Assembly (NCBI RefSeq): GCF_002027705.1
Contig: NZ_MBTG01000006.1
Location: forward strand, 1 to 64,000
Length of the DNA stretch: 64,000 nt
Source of the DNA: Paenibacillus ferrarius
GTDB lineage: Bacteria > Bacillota > Bacilli > Paenibacillales > NBRC-103111
Direction of reading: 5' to 3'
The notes under the pieces are model-generated. The model searched no databases, was not told the origin of the DNA, and saw nothing but the letters and a program-made list of their open reading frames with translations. This document shows positions 1 through 7,633 of the stretch, in pieces (positions within the stretch are counted from its first letter, which is position 1; every line of letters starts with the position of its first letter). The translations under genes were made by a program, and so were the position numbers.

Positions 1-10
1 CCGCCCCGAG

Positions 11-321
11 CGCTCCCGACTCAGCCCGCTCACCCCGCGCCGCCCCGAGCGCTCCCGGCGCCGTCCGCTCACCCCGCGCCGCCCCGGGTTCTCCCGACTC
101 AGCCCGCTCACCCCGCCGCCCCGAGCGCTCCCGGTTCAGCTCGCACTCCCCGCCGCCCCGAGCGCTCCCGGCTCAGCTCGCACTCCCCGCCGCCCCCATC
201 GCTCCCGGCTCAGCTCGCACTCCCCGCCGCCCCCATCGCTCCCGGCTCAGCCCGCTCACCCCGCCACCCCCGGCTCTCCCGGCTCTCCCGGCTCAGCTCG
301 CTCACCCCGCGCCGCCCCCAG
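11..321. repeat. GC-rich tandem repeat, about eight copies of 37-39 bp
   Basis: Eight head-to-tail units begin at about 11, 50, 89, 126, 163, 200, 237 and 274. Units 1-2 are 39 bp, units 3-7 are 37 bp, and the last is longer because a CTCCCGG motif is repeated inside it. Each unit starts near CGCTCCCGGCTCAGC and ends near CCGCCGCCCC. Base composition is far more GC-rich than anything else in the window. The array runs off the left edge, so total copy number is unknown. No credible gene lies in it. Confidence 0.9.
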
Positions 322-565
322 CCCGCCGTCAAAGGCCAGCCGGGCCAAGCCACGCGTGCAACCCTATGTCCTCGTCGAACAAGCATCGCGTCCCCGCCCA
401 CGCTCCGGCAGCACCTCCCGATAATCATCTACTCACCCGATAATCATCATCTCAGAACCCGTATCCGGCAAGGCCGAAATGAGCAAATGATTATTTCGGT
501 ACCTTCCTCCGCCCCTGTAATGTGGAAGTTGTAGCACACCACAAATTTACGGAGGTCTATCCCAT
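322..565. other. Leader region before the pectin-utilisation operon
   Basis: This non-coding stretch leaves the GC-rich repeat and becomes normal in composition by about 430. It contains a short direct repeat, CCCGATAATCATC, near 417-455. The ribosome binding site GGAGGT at 551-556 serves the lipoprotein gene starting at 566. The operon promoter should lie here, but I do not see a convincing -35/-10 pair. Confidence 0.5.
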
Positions 566-2101
566 ATGAAGAGAAAGTTAGTTTCGATTCCGCTTAGCGT
601 CCTGTTAGTTTCCAGCTTTGCTTTGGCAGCATGCTCGGATGGAGGCAAGGCTACTCCTGCCGCTACGACCGGTACAGCCGCAACGGCAGCGCCGAAAGCA
701 ACAGCCGATAACACGCCAACGGCGATTACGATCATGGCTCCGCTCAACACGGCGCAGACGCCGCCGGATACGATTATTAAAGAGCTGGAGAAATTAACGA
801 ATACGAAGCTGACGTACCAATTTTTCCCGGCAGATACGTATGAGGAGAAATTGAACACAACATTTGCGACAGGTGCACTGCCGCAGGTGACGTACCTGAA
901 AAACCAAGCGACCTTCATTCAGATGAAGTCAGCGATTCGTGACGGACAATTCTGGGAGATTGGGCCGCTGCTCAAGGATTTCCCGAATCTTAGCAAATTG
1001 AAATCGACAACGAATGACAACACCAAAGTAGATGGAAAGCTGTACACCCTGTATCGCGGTGTCGATATTGCGCGTCAAGGTCTTATTTATCGCAAAGACT
1101 GGGCTGACAAGCTGGGATTGAAGCCGCCTGCTACGACGGAAGATCTATATGCCATGATGAAGGCGTTCACCGAGAACGATCCGGATGGCAACGGGAAAAA
1201 GGATACGATCGGTTTAACGGATCGGAACGATCTGATCTATGGTGCTTTCAAAACGGTAGCGACTTGGTTAGGCGTGCCGAACAACTGGGGCGAGAAAGAC
1301 GGCAAGCTGCAGCCGGAGTTCATGTTCCCGGAATATGTAGCGACGATGGATTATTTTAAAAAGCTGCGCAACGAAGGGCTGATCAACAAGGATTTCGCCG
1401 CAACGAGCAAAACAGATCAACAAAAGCTCTTCACCAACGGGACAGCCGGTATGTATATCGGGGCGATGACCGATGTATCGACACTCAATAAAGATTTGAT
1501 CAAAAACGTGCCAACAGCCGTCGTCGATGTACACAGCATGGTCGCAGGACCAAACGGCAAATTCGCTTCATGGGCGCTTCCAGGCTTTGCGAACGTGGTG
1601 CTCTTCCCGAAATCCGCAATCAAAACAGAAGCTGAATTGAAGAAAGTTCTAGCTTTTTTTGACAAGATGATGACGCCGGAAGTGGCTAACCTCGCAAACT
1701 GGGGCATCAAAGATGTGAACTACAGCGTCATCGATAACAAAGCGAAGAAGCTGGATGAGGAGAAATGGACGCGTGAAGTGAAGCCGTTCACTGATGCAGC
1801 GATTGGCGATGAAGATACGTCGGGAAGATACTTGGGCATTCCTACGATTCCAGCGCAAGGCAAAGCAGATGAGCTGAAGATTGCTAACCTGAAATTTGCT
1901 GTGCAGGATCCGGTAGCTGCGTTGGATTCCAAAACGTATTTGGAAAAAGGGGTTCAATTGCAAGAAGTCATTAAAGACGCAACAAACAAATATATCTACG
2001 GAACAATCGATAAAGCTGGGTTTGACAAAGCGATTGAGGATTGGAAAAGCCGTGGAGGCAGCAAAATTATTGAAGAATACAACGCTTTGTACAAAAAATA
2101 A
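566..2101 (+). CDS. ABC transporter substrate-binding lipoprotein (LplA/YtcQ type)
   Basis: Predicted extracellular lipoprotein that captures oligosaccharides for import, 511 residues. The N-terminus is a lipoprotein signal ending in LALAAC, with Cys23 as the lipidation site, followed by an Ala/Thr-rich linker to about residue 50. The rest is a family 1 solute-binding fold, with features such as GLIYRKDWADKLGLKPPATT and a repeated DGNGKKDT-like loop. The start at 566 has GGAGGT nine bases upstream. It is the first gene of a run with two permeases and a GH105 enzyme, which points to pectin- or rhamnogalacturonan-derived oligosaccharides; the exact ligand is inference. No ATPase gene is present, as usual for systems that share MsmX-like ATPases. 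Confidence 0.92.
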   Translation: MKRKLVSIPLSVLLVSSFALAACSDGGKATPAATTGTAATAAPKATADNTPTAITIMAPLNTAQTPPDTIIKELEKLTNTKLTYQFFPADTYEEKLNTTFATGALPQVTYLKNQATFIQMKSAIRDGQFWEIGPLLKDFPNLSKLKSTTNDNTKVDGKLYTLYRGVDIARQGLIYRKDWADKLGLKPPATTEDLYAMMKAFTENDPDGNGKKDTIGLTDRNDLIYGAFKTVATWLGVPNNWGEKDGKLQPEFMFPEYVATMDYFKKLRNEGLINKDFAATSKTDQQKLFTNGTAGMYIGAMTDVSTLNKDLIKNVPTAVVDVHSMVAGPNGKFASWALPGFANVVLFPKSAIKTEAELKKVLAFFDKMMTPEVANLANWGIKDVNYSVIDNKAKKLDEEKWTREVKPFTDAAIGDEDTSGRYLGIPTIPAQGKADELKIANLKFAVQDPVAALDSKTYLEKGVQLQEVIKDATNKYIYGTIDKAGFDKAIEDWKSRGGSKIIEEYNALYKK

Positions 2102-2145
2102 AAAATGCGCAGTCCGTCACACTGGTTGAAGTTGAATGTTGGGAG

Positions 2146-2165
2146 GGCTGCTGCACGAGCAGCAG
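2146..2165 (+). promoter_or_regulatory. Intercistronic hairpin after the lipoprotein gene
   Basis: GCTGCT and AGCAGC flank a five-base loop between the binding-protein and permease genes, without a clear T run. Such stems often stabilise the upstream message, so that binding protein exceeds permease; that role is inferred here. Confidence 0.55.
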
Positions 2166-2206
2166 TCTTCTCGTTGGTATGAATCACCCGGAAAGGAAGA
2201 AGTGAT

Positions 2207-3157
2207 ATGCAAGAAGTGAATGTGGCTAGGCGTGTGGTGGCGAGGAAACAAAGCAGTGAGCTGAGCAGACGGTTGTGGAAAAATAAATGGATTTACGTCA
2301 TGCTGCTGCCGGGCGTGCTCTATTTTCTGATTTTCAAATATATCCCGATGTACGGACTCATCATTTCGTTTCAGAATTATAAGCCGTTCAAAGGGATTAG
2401 CGGAAGCGAGTGGGTTGGGTTTGAGCATTTCCATCGGCTGTTCACCGAACCGGATTTCTTTAACATTTTAAGCAATACACTGATCTTGTTTGTGATGAAT
2501 CTTGTGTTTTATTTCCCGATTCCGATCATTATGGCGCTGATGCTGAATGAAGTGAAATCGGATTTTTTCAAAAAGACGTTTCAAACGGTTGTTTATCTGC
2601 CTCACTTTATGTCCTGGGTAATTATTGTTTCGATTAGTTTTGTCATGTTTACGATGGATGGCGGGATTATCAACGATTTGATTGAGTACTTCGGATTCGA
2701 GAAGATTAACTTCTTGCTGGCTCCTGAATGGTTCAGACCTATGTATATTCTGCAAGTCATTTGGCGGGAAGCTGGCTGGGGAACGATTATTTATTTGGCG
2801 GCGATTGCTTCCATTGACCCTCAACTCTATGAGGCTGCGCGTATGGATGGTGCGGGACGAATCAGACAGATGTGGCACATTACGCTGCCGGCGATTCGCA
2901 GTGTCATTATTGTTTTATTAATTTTGAAAATTGGTGCGGTTCTCGAACTCGGTTTTGAACATGTCTACTTGCTCCTTAACTCCATGAACCGAAATGTTGC
3001 GGAGATCATTGATACTTATGTATATACGGCTGGTTTGAAACAAGGTCAATTCAGTTACAGCGCGGCAATTGGACTGTTCAAATCGTTTATTGGACTGGCG
3101 CTAGTCATGCTGGTGAACCGAATTGCGAAGAAGATGGGCGAAGAGGGCGTTTATTAA
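2207..3157 (+). CDS. Sugar ABC transporter permease (LplB type)
   Basis: Inner-membrane permease of 316 residues with about six transmembrane segments. The cytoplasmic N-terminus (residues 1-25) is basic, and TM1 follows at WIYVMLLPGVLYFLIF. The EAA loop that contacts the ATPase is visible as YEAARMDGAGRIRQMWHI at about residue 208. The long N-terminal extension and the wording of the first loop (IPMYGLIISFQNYKPFKG) are typical of the LplB/YtcP subgroup of CUT1 importers for complex glycans. A purine-rich site, AAGGAAG, precedes the ATG. It works with the next gene as a heterodimer. Confidence 0.93.
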   Translation: MQEVNVARRVVARKQSSELSRRLWKNKWIYVMLLPGVLYFLIFKYIPMYGLIISFQNYKPFKGISGSEWVGFEHFHRLFTEPDFFNILSNTLILFVMNLVFYFPIPIIMALMLNEVKSDFFKKTFQTVVYLPHFMSWVIIVSISFVMFTMDGGIINDLIEYFGFEKINFLLAPEWFRPMYILQVIWREAGWGTIIYLAAIASIDPQLYEAARMDGAGRIRQMWHITLPAIRSVIIVLLILKIGAVLELGFEHVYLLLNSMNRNVAEIIDTYVYTAGLKQGQFSYSAAIGLFKSFIGLALVMLVNRIAKKMGEEGVY

Positions 3158-3183
3158 ATGGTAACGCTTAGGAGGTTAACACC

Positions 3184-4059
3184 ATGGTTGAAGATAAAAC
3201 ATTAGGCGGCAGGATGTTCGGGATCATCAATTATTTGTTATTGACGATTATTGGTCTCGTTACGGTGATCCCTTTTGTACACGTTGTTGCAGGCTCGTTT
3301 ACGACCAGCGCCGAAATGGCAGCTAAAAAGTTCGTCATCATTCCGACTGAATGGAGCATTGAGGCGTATCGCTTCATTTTCTCAACGAATACGATTTTCA
3401 AAGCGATGGGCGTCTCGATTGGTACTACGCTTGCTGGGACGATCATCAGTATGTTTATCACGGCTTTGATGGCCTATGGCCTTTCCCGCAGAGACGTGGA
3501 TGGCAGGAAAGTGATTATGTTTCTGGTTGTGTTCACGATGTTGTTTCACGGCGGTTTGGTTCCGACCTTCTTGGTGGTTAAGGAATTAGGCATGATCGAT
3601 ACCTATGCGGCGCTTATCCTGCCTTCGGCGATCAGTGCGTTTAACTTAATTATTCTGAAAAATTTCTTCCAGAACATCCCCGAAGGATTGGAAGAGTCGG
3701 CGAAAATTGACGGCTGCAGCGACTTTGGCATCTTGTTCCGAATCGTACTGCCTTTATCCATGCCGGCGATCGCGACGATTTCGTTGTTCTACGCCGTAAC
3801 GTATTGGAATACGTACCTTAGCGCAATTCTGTACTTGAATGAGAGCGCCAAATGGCCGATTCAAGTTCTTCTGAGACAGATTGTTGTGCTCGCCAGCGGG
3901 ATGGACCACAGTGTGGATTTGGATAGTGTGACCCCGCCGCCTGCACAATCGATCAAAATGGCGGTTATCGTCGTGGCGACGCTGCCGATTTTGGCGGTGT
4001 ATCCTTTCTTGCAAAAACATTTTGCTAAGGGAGCTATGATCGGTTCGATTAAGGGATAG
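3184..4059 (+). CDS. Carbohydrate ABC transporter permease (YtcP/LplC type)
   Basis: Second permease subunit, 291 residues, with six predicted membrane segments starting at IINYLLLTIIGLVTVIPF. The EAA loop is EESAKIDGCSDFGILFRI at about residues 167-184. AGGAGG lies just before the ATG, and the gene follows the first permease by 26 bases. The C-terminus has the KHFAKGAMIGSIKG ending common in this family. Together with the lipoprotein and the other permease it forms an importer lacking a local ATPase. Confidence 0.93.
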   Translation: MVEDKTLGGRMFGIINYLLLTIIGLVTVIPFVHVVAGSFTTSAEMAAKKFVIIPTEWSIEAYRFIFSTNTIFKAMGVSIGTTLAGTIISMFITALMAYGLSRRDVDGRKVIMFLVVFTMLFHGGLVPTFLVVKELGMIDTYAALILPSAISAFNLIILKNFFQNIPEGLEESAKIDGCSDFGILFRIVLPLSMPAIATISLFYAVTYWNTYLSAILYLNESAKWPIQVLLRQIVVLASGMDHSVDLDSVTPPPAQSIKMAVIVVATLPILAVYPFLQKHFAKGAMIGSIKG

Positions 4060-4069
4060 AGGGAAGGAA

Positions 4070-5206
4070 ATGAACATGCAGACACAGCAGACAGACAGTA
4101 CGGAGATTCGCCGGCTTCTCACTGAAATGGATGGTTTGTTTGATGGTTATATGGCTTGGCTGGGCGGTCAGTATGACGCGGCGAGCGGCGGATTTTATTA
4201 TGCCGCCAGCTCGAGAGGTCTTGCAAACGCGGAGCCAGACATCGAATCTACGGCTCAGGCTTTAAATATCCTTGAGCGATTCGGCTTGCTCGGCAATCTG
4301 CCAAGCGGGATGCGACAAGGATTGGTCCGTTTCTTTCAGCAGAAGCAGGACGCGGCTTCGGGCTACTTCTATGACGCTAATCCGCTGATGCGAAATGATG
4401 AAGTGATGGTGGCCCGGGCCATCAGCTACAGCTGCAACGCGCTGAGGAAGCTGGGCGGCCAGCCGCTCTATGCGCTGCCTTATGAGGCGCAGCAAGCGCC
4501 CGCTTACATGAGCTCGCCGGAATCCTATCTGGCGTGGCTGCAAGCCATCCCCCTGATGAACAGCTGGCGCGGCTGTGATCGATTGTCTACGTCCAGTGTG
4601 TACGTAGAGCAGGTTGAGCCTGCCGAGCGCAGAGCGGATTTCGCGCGGATCGCGTTCGACTTCTTCGCACGGAGTCAGGATATCCACTCGGGTTTATGGG
4701 GGCAGGGCTCCCATTATGTGCGGATCTCCGGCACATTCAAGCTGCACATTTTCTATGACCGCTTTCATGTGCCCCTGCCGAAAGAGGACCGCATCTATCA
4801 GAGCATCCTCTATGCGCTTAAGAATGAAGAAGCGGCGGATATGTGCTATATCCGCAATCCGATTCACTTATTATCCTATATGAAATTGGATATTCCGGCC
4901 CATGAGCTGCGCGAAATCATTGAGCTTACGCTGGCGAATATGAAACGTCTTCTGCGCGCAGATGGCGGGTTCTCCCGGGAGCTCGCCCACTCGCCGACAG
5001 CGCCCAATGTGGCGCAGGTCAAGCAGGGCGAGTACTACCCGGAGATGCCGCAGGCCGTTCATATCGGCGGCGGCATGGTGGAGGGCGATATGAACGCAGG
5101 GACGCAGGCGCTGCTGATTCGATCCGTCTGCTACCAGCTAGCTGGCATTGAAGCGCCGAGTTTGGAGGCGAGCCAGCATGTTTGGTACGCGAACACGAAG
5201 CCGTAA
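4070..5206 (+). CDS. Unrecognised protein, possible alpha/alpha-toroid fold
   Basis: A 378-residue soluble protein with no signal peptide that I cannot name. Several segments resemble the helical repeats of prenyltransferase/squalene-cyclase or glycosidase alpha/alpha barrels: DIESTAQALNILERFGLL near residue 52, a Gly/Phe-rich turn ASGYFYD near 96, and RADGGFSREL near the C-terminus. It lies between the permeases and an MFS gene in one run of closely spaced genes, so a cytoplasmic role in oligosaccharide processing is plausible. ATG 4076 is an alternative start with better spacing from GGAAGG. The coding region is richer in GC than the permease genes. Confidence 0.75.
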   Translation: MNMQTQQTDSTEIRRLLTEMDGLFDGYMAWLGGQYDAASGGFYYAASSRGLANAEPDIESTAQALNILERFGLLGNLPSGMRQGLVRFFQQKQDAASGYFYDANPLMRNDEVMVARAISYSCNALRKLGGQPLYALPYEAQQAPAYMSSPESYLAWLQAIPLMNSWRGCDRLSTSSVYVEQVEPAERRADFARIAFDFFARSQDIHSGLWGQGSHYVRISGTFKLHIFYDRFHVPLPKEDRIYQSILYALKNEEAADMCYIRNPIHLLSYMKLDIPAHELREIIELTLANMKRLLRADGGFSRELAHSPTAPNVAQVKQGEYYPEMPQAVHIGGGMVEGDMNAGTQALLIRSVCYQLAGIEAPSLEASQHVWYANTKP

Positions 5207-5220
5207 GCCGGTGGTTTAGG

Positions 5221-6423
5221 ATGCCAGGGACTGCATCTTCCACGCCTAGAAAGTTATCCACAGAAGCCAAGAACACGCTATGGAATCATGGCATTTATCA
5301 GTTTGGCAATGCCTTGGCCGGCGTCTTCATCAGCCTTTATTTATGGAAGCTGACAAACGACCTCTGGATCAATGGCGCGTTCCAATTGATTATGCTGCTG
5401 TCTGCGCCGATTGCAACGGTGTATATCGGCAGAATCGCCAAAATCAAAGATCGCTTATATGCCTATCGGGCGGGTATTTATTTAACGGCTTTATTTTATG
5501 TGCTCATCTTGATTGTGCAGGAACGCATGGTGGATTACTATGTCTGGTTTGCCTGCTTGAAGGGAGTTTCTACAGCTTTCTACTGGCTGGGCAACTTCAC
5601 GATGATTTCCGATGTGACGGATAATGAGAACCGGCATAAGTATTTAGGCTGGAATGCCATGGTCACGCATGTAGCGAATTTATCAGGACCTGCCTTGGCC
5701 GGTCTGATGATCGCAAGCTTTTCGGAGATGAAGGGGTATATCCTTGTTTTCGGGTTTTCCTCATTGATGTTTGTATTGGCCTCTGTACTTAGCTTGCATA
5801 TCAAGAAAAAGCCAACACACCACACGGCCTATTATCTTAAATATACGCGTTTAATTTTGAAGAAACGCCCGGATTTCACAAGGTCGCTGGTGGGATGGTT
5901 CATTATTGGGCTTCCGCAAGGCATCATGATGTATGTGCCGGCTATCTTGCTTTTTCAAGTGCTGCCTCAAGAGTCGTGGGTCGGCTATTTGAACGCTTTT
6001 TTCCTCAGCTTATCCATTATTTCGAGTTATATCTTGTCTGTCAAAGGAAACGAAGCGTCAACGAATGCCTATTTATCCTTAGCGGCTTGGGGTTTTGTTG
6101 GTTCTGCGCTGGTTTTATTATGGGACATCTCCCTATGGACGGTCATCGTGTTTATGTGTGTTTCGTCTTTGTTCAAGCCGCTGCAAGCGAACACGTACAC
6201 AGCCCATTATTATCAACTGATCGGCGATATGCCGCTCAAAGAGAACTTCCGGATCGAATCCATCGTTATTCGCGAGTCCGTTATCAACTGCGGCCGAGCT
6301 GCAGGCGTACTGCTTTTCATGCTGACAGCGGGGCAAATTGATCATGTGTGGCTGCCTTGGATCCTCGTATTGATCATGTTTATGCAAGTGTTTATAAGGC
6401 CGTTGATTCATAAAACAATTTAA
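5221..6423 (+). CDS. Major facilitator superfamily transporter
   Basis: Integral membrane protein of about 400 residues with some 11-12 predicted helices, for example LTALFYVLILIV and LYAYRAGIYL in the first half and GIMMYVPAILLFQVL in the second. The central loop after helix 6 is short and basic (HIKKKPTHH). I chose ATG 5221, 14 bases after the previous stop, with GGTGG upstream. A TTG at 5182 in the same frame, overlapping the preceding gene, is an alternative. Position inside a glycan operon suggests sugar or oligosaccharide transport, but the substrate cannot be read from sequence. Confidence 0.85.
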   Translation: MPGTASSTPRKLSTEAKNTLWNHGIYQFGNALAGVFISLYLWKLTNDLWINGAFQLIMLLSAPIATVYIGRIAKIKDRLYAYRAGIYLTALFYVLILIVQERMVDYYVWFACLKGVSTAFYWLGNFTMISDVTDNENRHKYLGWNAMVTHVANLSGPALAGLMIASFSEMKGYILVFGFSSLMFVLASVLSLHIKKKPTHHTAYYLKYTRLILKKRPDFTRSLVGWFIIGLPQGIMMYVPAILLFQVLPQESWVGYLNAFFLSLSIISSYILSVKGNEASTNAYLSLAAWGFVGSALVLLWDISLWTVIVFMCVSSLFKPLQANTYTAHYYQLIGDMPLKENFRIESIVIRESVINCGRAAGVLLFMLTAGQIDHVWLPWILVLIMFMQVFIRPLIHKTI

Positions 6424-6443
6424 GGATAGAGAGGGAATTCATT

Positions 6444-7538
6444 ATGACGCAACACGATGTAAAATCACCTATCGAATGGGCCCAAGCTGCCTGCGATTCC
6501 ATTATGAGCACCTACACACCTATGGAGCTGCCGCCTGCGGGGCGCTGGCATTACCATCAAGGTGTATTTTTGTGCGGTATGGAAATGTTGTGGGAAGCCC
6601 AGCAGGACGATCGTTATGATGCGTATGTTCAGGCGTACGTTGATGGCTTAATTGATGAGAACGGCAATCTTTACTTTGCACGGGATGAGCTCGATGCGGT
6701 GCAGGCGGGACTGCTTTTGTTCCGATTAGAGAAGAAGACAGGCCGCAAGAAATACCGGCTTGCTGCTGATAAGCTAAGAAGCTTGCTGAACACGCTGAAC
6801 CTGACGTCTGAGGGTGGATACTGGCATAAAGACAAGTATGCCTACAACATGTGGCTGGATGGTTTGTATATGGCAGGCGTGTTCTCTTTGAAATATGCCA
6901 ACGCCTACGGAGACCCTGCTTTGCGGGAAACTGTGCTGCATCAGGAAGCATTGATGCGCAAATATATGAAAGACGAAGAGACGGGACTGTACTACCATGC
7001 ATGGGACGAAAGCCGGGCGATGCCTTGGGCGAACCAAGCAAACGGATGCTCGCCGGAATTCTGGGGGCGTTCTCTCGGTTGGTATGGTTTGGCTGTGGCG
7101 CAATTTCTCGATGAGCTGGCCGCGGATGACCCAGGTCGCGAAGCTTTAGTGAACTCTTTGCATGATTTCGTTCATGCGTTGATTCGTTATCAGGATGCGG
7201 AGAGTGGACTGTGGTATCAAGTTGTCGATAAAGGGGATCAGCCTGATAACTGGCTCGAAACCTCCTGTACAAGTCTTTTCGTCTACACGATTGCCAAAGC
7301 GATTAAGCATGGCGTTGTTGGTCAAGAGTGTGCGGCTGCTGCTGTGAAGGGATATGAAGGACTAATCCGCACGTTGCAATTCGATGAGCAGGAGCGGGTG
7401 ATATTGCCGCTGATCTGCATCGGAACGTCGGCTGGGGACTACGAGAACTATGTGACGCGGCCAACCAGCGAGAACGATCTGCATGGCGTGGGAGCTTTCG
7501 TTATGGCGTGTGTAGAAGTGCAATCATTAGTCGAGTAA
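6444..7538 (+). CDS. GH105 unsaturated rhamnogalacturonyl hydrolase (YteR/YesR type)
   Basis: Cytoplasmic glycoside hydrolase of 364 residues that removes the unsaturated galacturonyl residue left by lyases on rhamnogalacturonan or pectin oligomers. Family hallmarks are WHYHQGVFLCGMEMLW near residue 33, the catalytic-loop motif YNMWLDGLYMAGVF with Asp139 as the likely acid, and PEFWGRSLGWYGLA near residue 205. Length fits GH105 with its (alpha/alpha)6 barrel. GAGGG precedes the ATG. It is the last gene before the terminator at 7551-7604. It gives the best clue to the function of the operon: uptake followed by intracellular trimming. Confidence 0.93.
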   Translation: MTQHDVKSPIEWAQAACDSIMSTYTPMELPPAGRWHYHQGVFLCGMEMLWEAQQDDRYDAYVQAYVDGLIDENGNLYFARDELDAVQAGLLLFRLEKKTGRKKYRLAADKLRSLLNTLNLTSEGGYWHKDKYAYNMWLDGLYMAGVFSLKYANAYGDPALRETVLHQEALMRKYMKDEETGLYYHAWDESRAMPWANQANGCSPEFWGRSLGWYGLAVAQFLDELAADDPGREALVNSLHDFVHALIRYQDAESGLWYQVVDKGDQPDNWLETSCTSLFVYTIAKAIKHGVVGQECAAAAVKGYEGLIRTLQFDEQERVILPLICIGTSAGDYENYVTRPTSENDLHGVGAFVMACVEVQSLVE

Positions 7539-7550
7539 AGCTTTCAAGAA

Positions 7551-7604
7551 ACGAACAGACGCAACAACTGATCACACAGCTGTTAGTCGTCTGTTCTTTT
7601 TTTA
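7551..7604 (+). terminator. Intrinsic terminator after the GH105 gene
   Basis: GAACAGAC at 7553-7560 pairs with GTCTGTTC at 7589-7596, and an inner stem CAACA/TGTTA extends it. A run of T follows. It separates the transporter/GH105 run from the large lyase gene. Confidence 0.9.
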
Positions 7605-7633
7605 ATAAAAATAAGAAGGAGCAATGAGACTTG

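Noticed and set aside
210..428. 72-codon frame in the GC-rich repeat on the minus strand
   Set aside because: Frame arises from repeats without stop codons; no ribosome binding site and composition is repeat-driven.
6520..7272. 250-codon open frame on the minus strand
   Set aside because: It is antisense to the GH105 gene, whose protein has clear family motifs; the minus-strand peptide is rich in Arg, His, Ser and Pro with no recognisable domain or ribosome binding site.
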